NCBI GenBank assembly: GCA_005880525.1
Contig: VBFW01000214.1
Coordinates: 1-6,040, forward strand
Direction of reading: 5' to 3'
Length of the DNA stretch: 6,040 nt
Origin: Chloroflexota bacterium
Lineage (GTDB): Bacteria > Chloroflexota > Dormibacteria > Dormibacterales > Dormibacteraceae
In this document: positions 5,508 to 6,040 of the stretch, in pieces
How positions within the stretch are numbered: position 1 is the first letter of the stretch
Layout of the letters: every line of letters starts with the position of its first letter
Translations under genes and position numbers: made by a program
Notes under the pieces: generated by a model
Database searches by the model: none
What the model was told of the DNA's origin: nothing
What the model saw: only the letters and a program-made list of their open reading frames with translations

Positions 5508-6040
5508 GCGCAACCGAGGCGGGACAGTTTCTCGCCGCCGCCGCAAAGACGCTGACAAAGAGTCAGTGGGAGTGGGTCGCGGCGGCGCGCATCCTTTCGC
5601 GACAGCGCTCATCCACGCTCGCCCAGGAGGAGCGTCTCGATCTGCTGCTCTCGAGCGCGGACCCGGCGATGGCGACCGCGTTCACAGGAGGCTTCCGCGT
5701 CGCGCAGACCAAGCTCGCCATCAGCAAGCTGCTGCCCGAGTCGACTGCGACCTCGGCGCTGGAGTCGGCGCAGGTCGTGGCGCTGGCGATCCTGGTCCGC
5801 GAGCAGATGAGCCAGGGCGAGTTCGCGGGCCACTACAGGCCGTTCGCGACGATCCTGCCGGGGCCTGGCTACGAGCCGCCGCCCGCCATCGACCGCCAGA
5901 TCGCGCTGTTCATGGAGTTCCTGCCCTCGCTGGACGGCGATGCCAAGCTCGAGGTGATGGCGGTGGCCAAGGCCCTGAGCGACTCTCCGAAGCCGCTGAC
6001 GCCGTCGTCGCCCACGGCCGCGGTGCCGTCGCCAGGGGTG
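5504..6040 (+). CDS. Uncharacterised protein, 5' part (runs off window), probable CTG start
   Basis: One frame is open from the glpX stop to the window end, giving 179 codons without a stop. I do not recognise the product. The only start near glpX is CTG 5504, which overlaps the glpX TGA as CTGA. The first in-frame ATG is at 5669, after 55 codons that already look coding (about 80% G or C at third positions, amphipathic sequence such as AAKTLTKSQWEWVAAARIL). The visible part appears mostly alpha-helical: helices about 4-35, 38-51, 65-78, 84-106 and 129-160, with a PGPGYEPPP break at 119-127. It then becomes Pro/Ser-rich (162-179), which suggests a linker to a second, unseen part. There is no clear membrane segment; the most hydrophobic stretch, VVALAILV (91-98), is too short. 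No catalytic motif is visible. The overlap with glpX suggests translation from the same mRNA. Confidence 0.6.
   Translation, partial: MSATEAGQFLAAAAKTLTKSQWEWVAAARILSRQRSSTLAQEERLDLLLSSADPAMATAFTGGFRVAQTKLAISKLLPESTATSALESAQVVALAILVREQMSQGEFAGHYRPFATILPGPGYEPPPAIDRQIALFMEFLPSLDGDAKLEVMAVAKALSDSPKPLTPSSPTAAVPSPGV

Noticed and set aside
1..6040. Search by eye for CRISPR repeats, insertion-sequence ends, tRNA genes and direct repeats
   Set aside because: Nothing convincing was found; coding sequence fills nearly all of the window.

Overview
This window is a dense, GC-rich bacterial segment. All genes are on the + strand and there is almost no non-coding DNA. No mobile elements, CRISPR arrays, tRNA or rRNA genes were seen. 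The GC-rich third codon positions, several weak or absent Shine-Dalgarno sites, GTG starts and overlapping genes fit a high-GC lineage such as Chloroflexota, Dormibacterota or an actinobacterial relative. That placement is a guess from style; no marker in the window fixes the taxonomy.

Region 1 (1-3485) is a tight run of four genes: the 3' end of selB (selenocysteine-specific elongation factor), metF-type methylenetetrahydrofolate reductase, a ROK-family sugar kinase (probable glucokinase), and a CCA-adding/poly(A) polymerase-type tRNA nucleotidyltransferase with an HD domain. The gaps are 12 and 10 bases, and the last pair overlaps by 22 bases, so co-transcription is likely. The functions are mixed housekeeping: Sec decoding, one-carbon metabolism, sugar phosphorylation and tRNA 3'-end maturation.

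Region 2 (3486-3575) is the only real intergenic gap. It is less GC-rich than its surroundings and is the most likely promoter site in the window. It also contains two competing ribosome-binding sites and starts for the next gene.

Region 3 (3576-6040) is a second cluster: a bactofilin (cytoskeletal beta-helix polymer), a small unrecognised protein with a very basic tail and an acidic segment, a GlpX-type class II fructose-1,6-bisphosphatase, and the 5' part of an unrecognised gene that runs off the window. The last gene appears to start at a CTG that overlaps the glpX stop codon. The genes again overlap or lie within 11 bases, which suggests one operon with translational coupling.

No clearly new multi-gene system is evident. 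The points most worth checking are the two bactofilin starts (the longer form begins with a short aromatic/basic stretch reminiscent of bactofilin membrane-targeting peptides), the unrecognised charge-segregated protein between bactofilin and glpX, the apparent CTG start of the last gene, and the altered zinc-ligand set in the ROK kinase.
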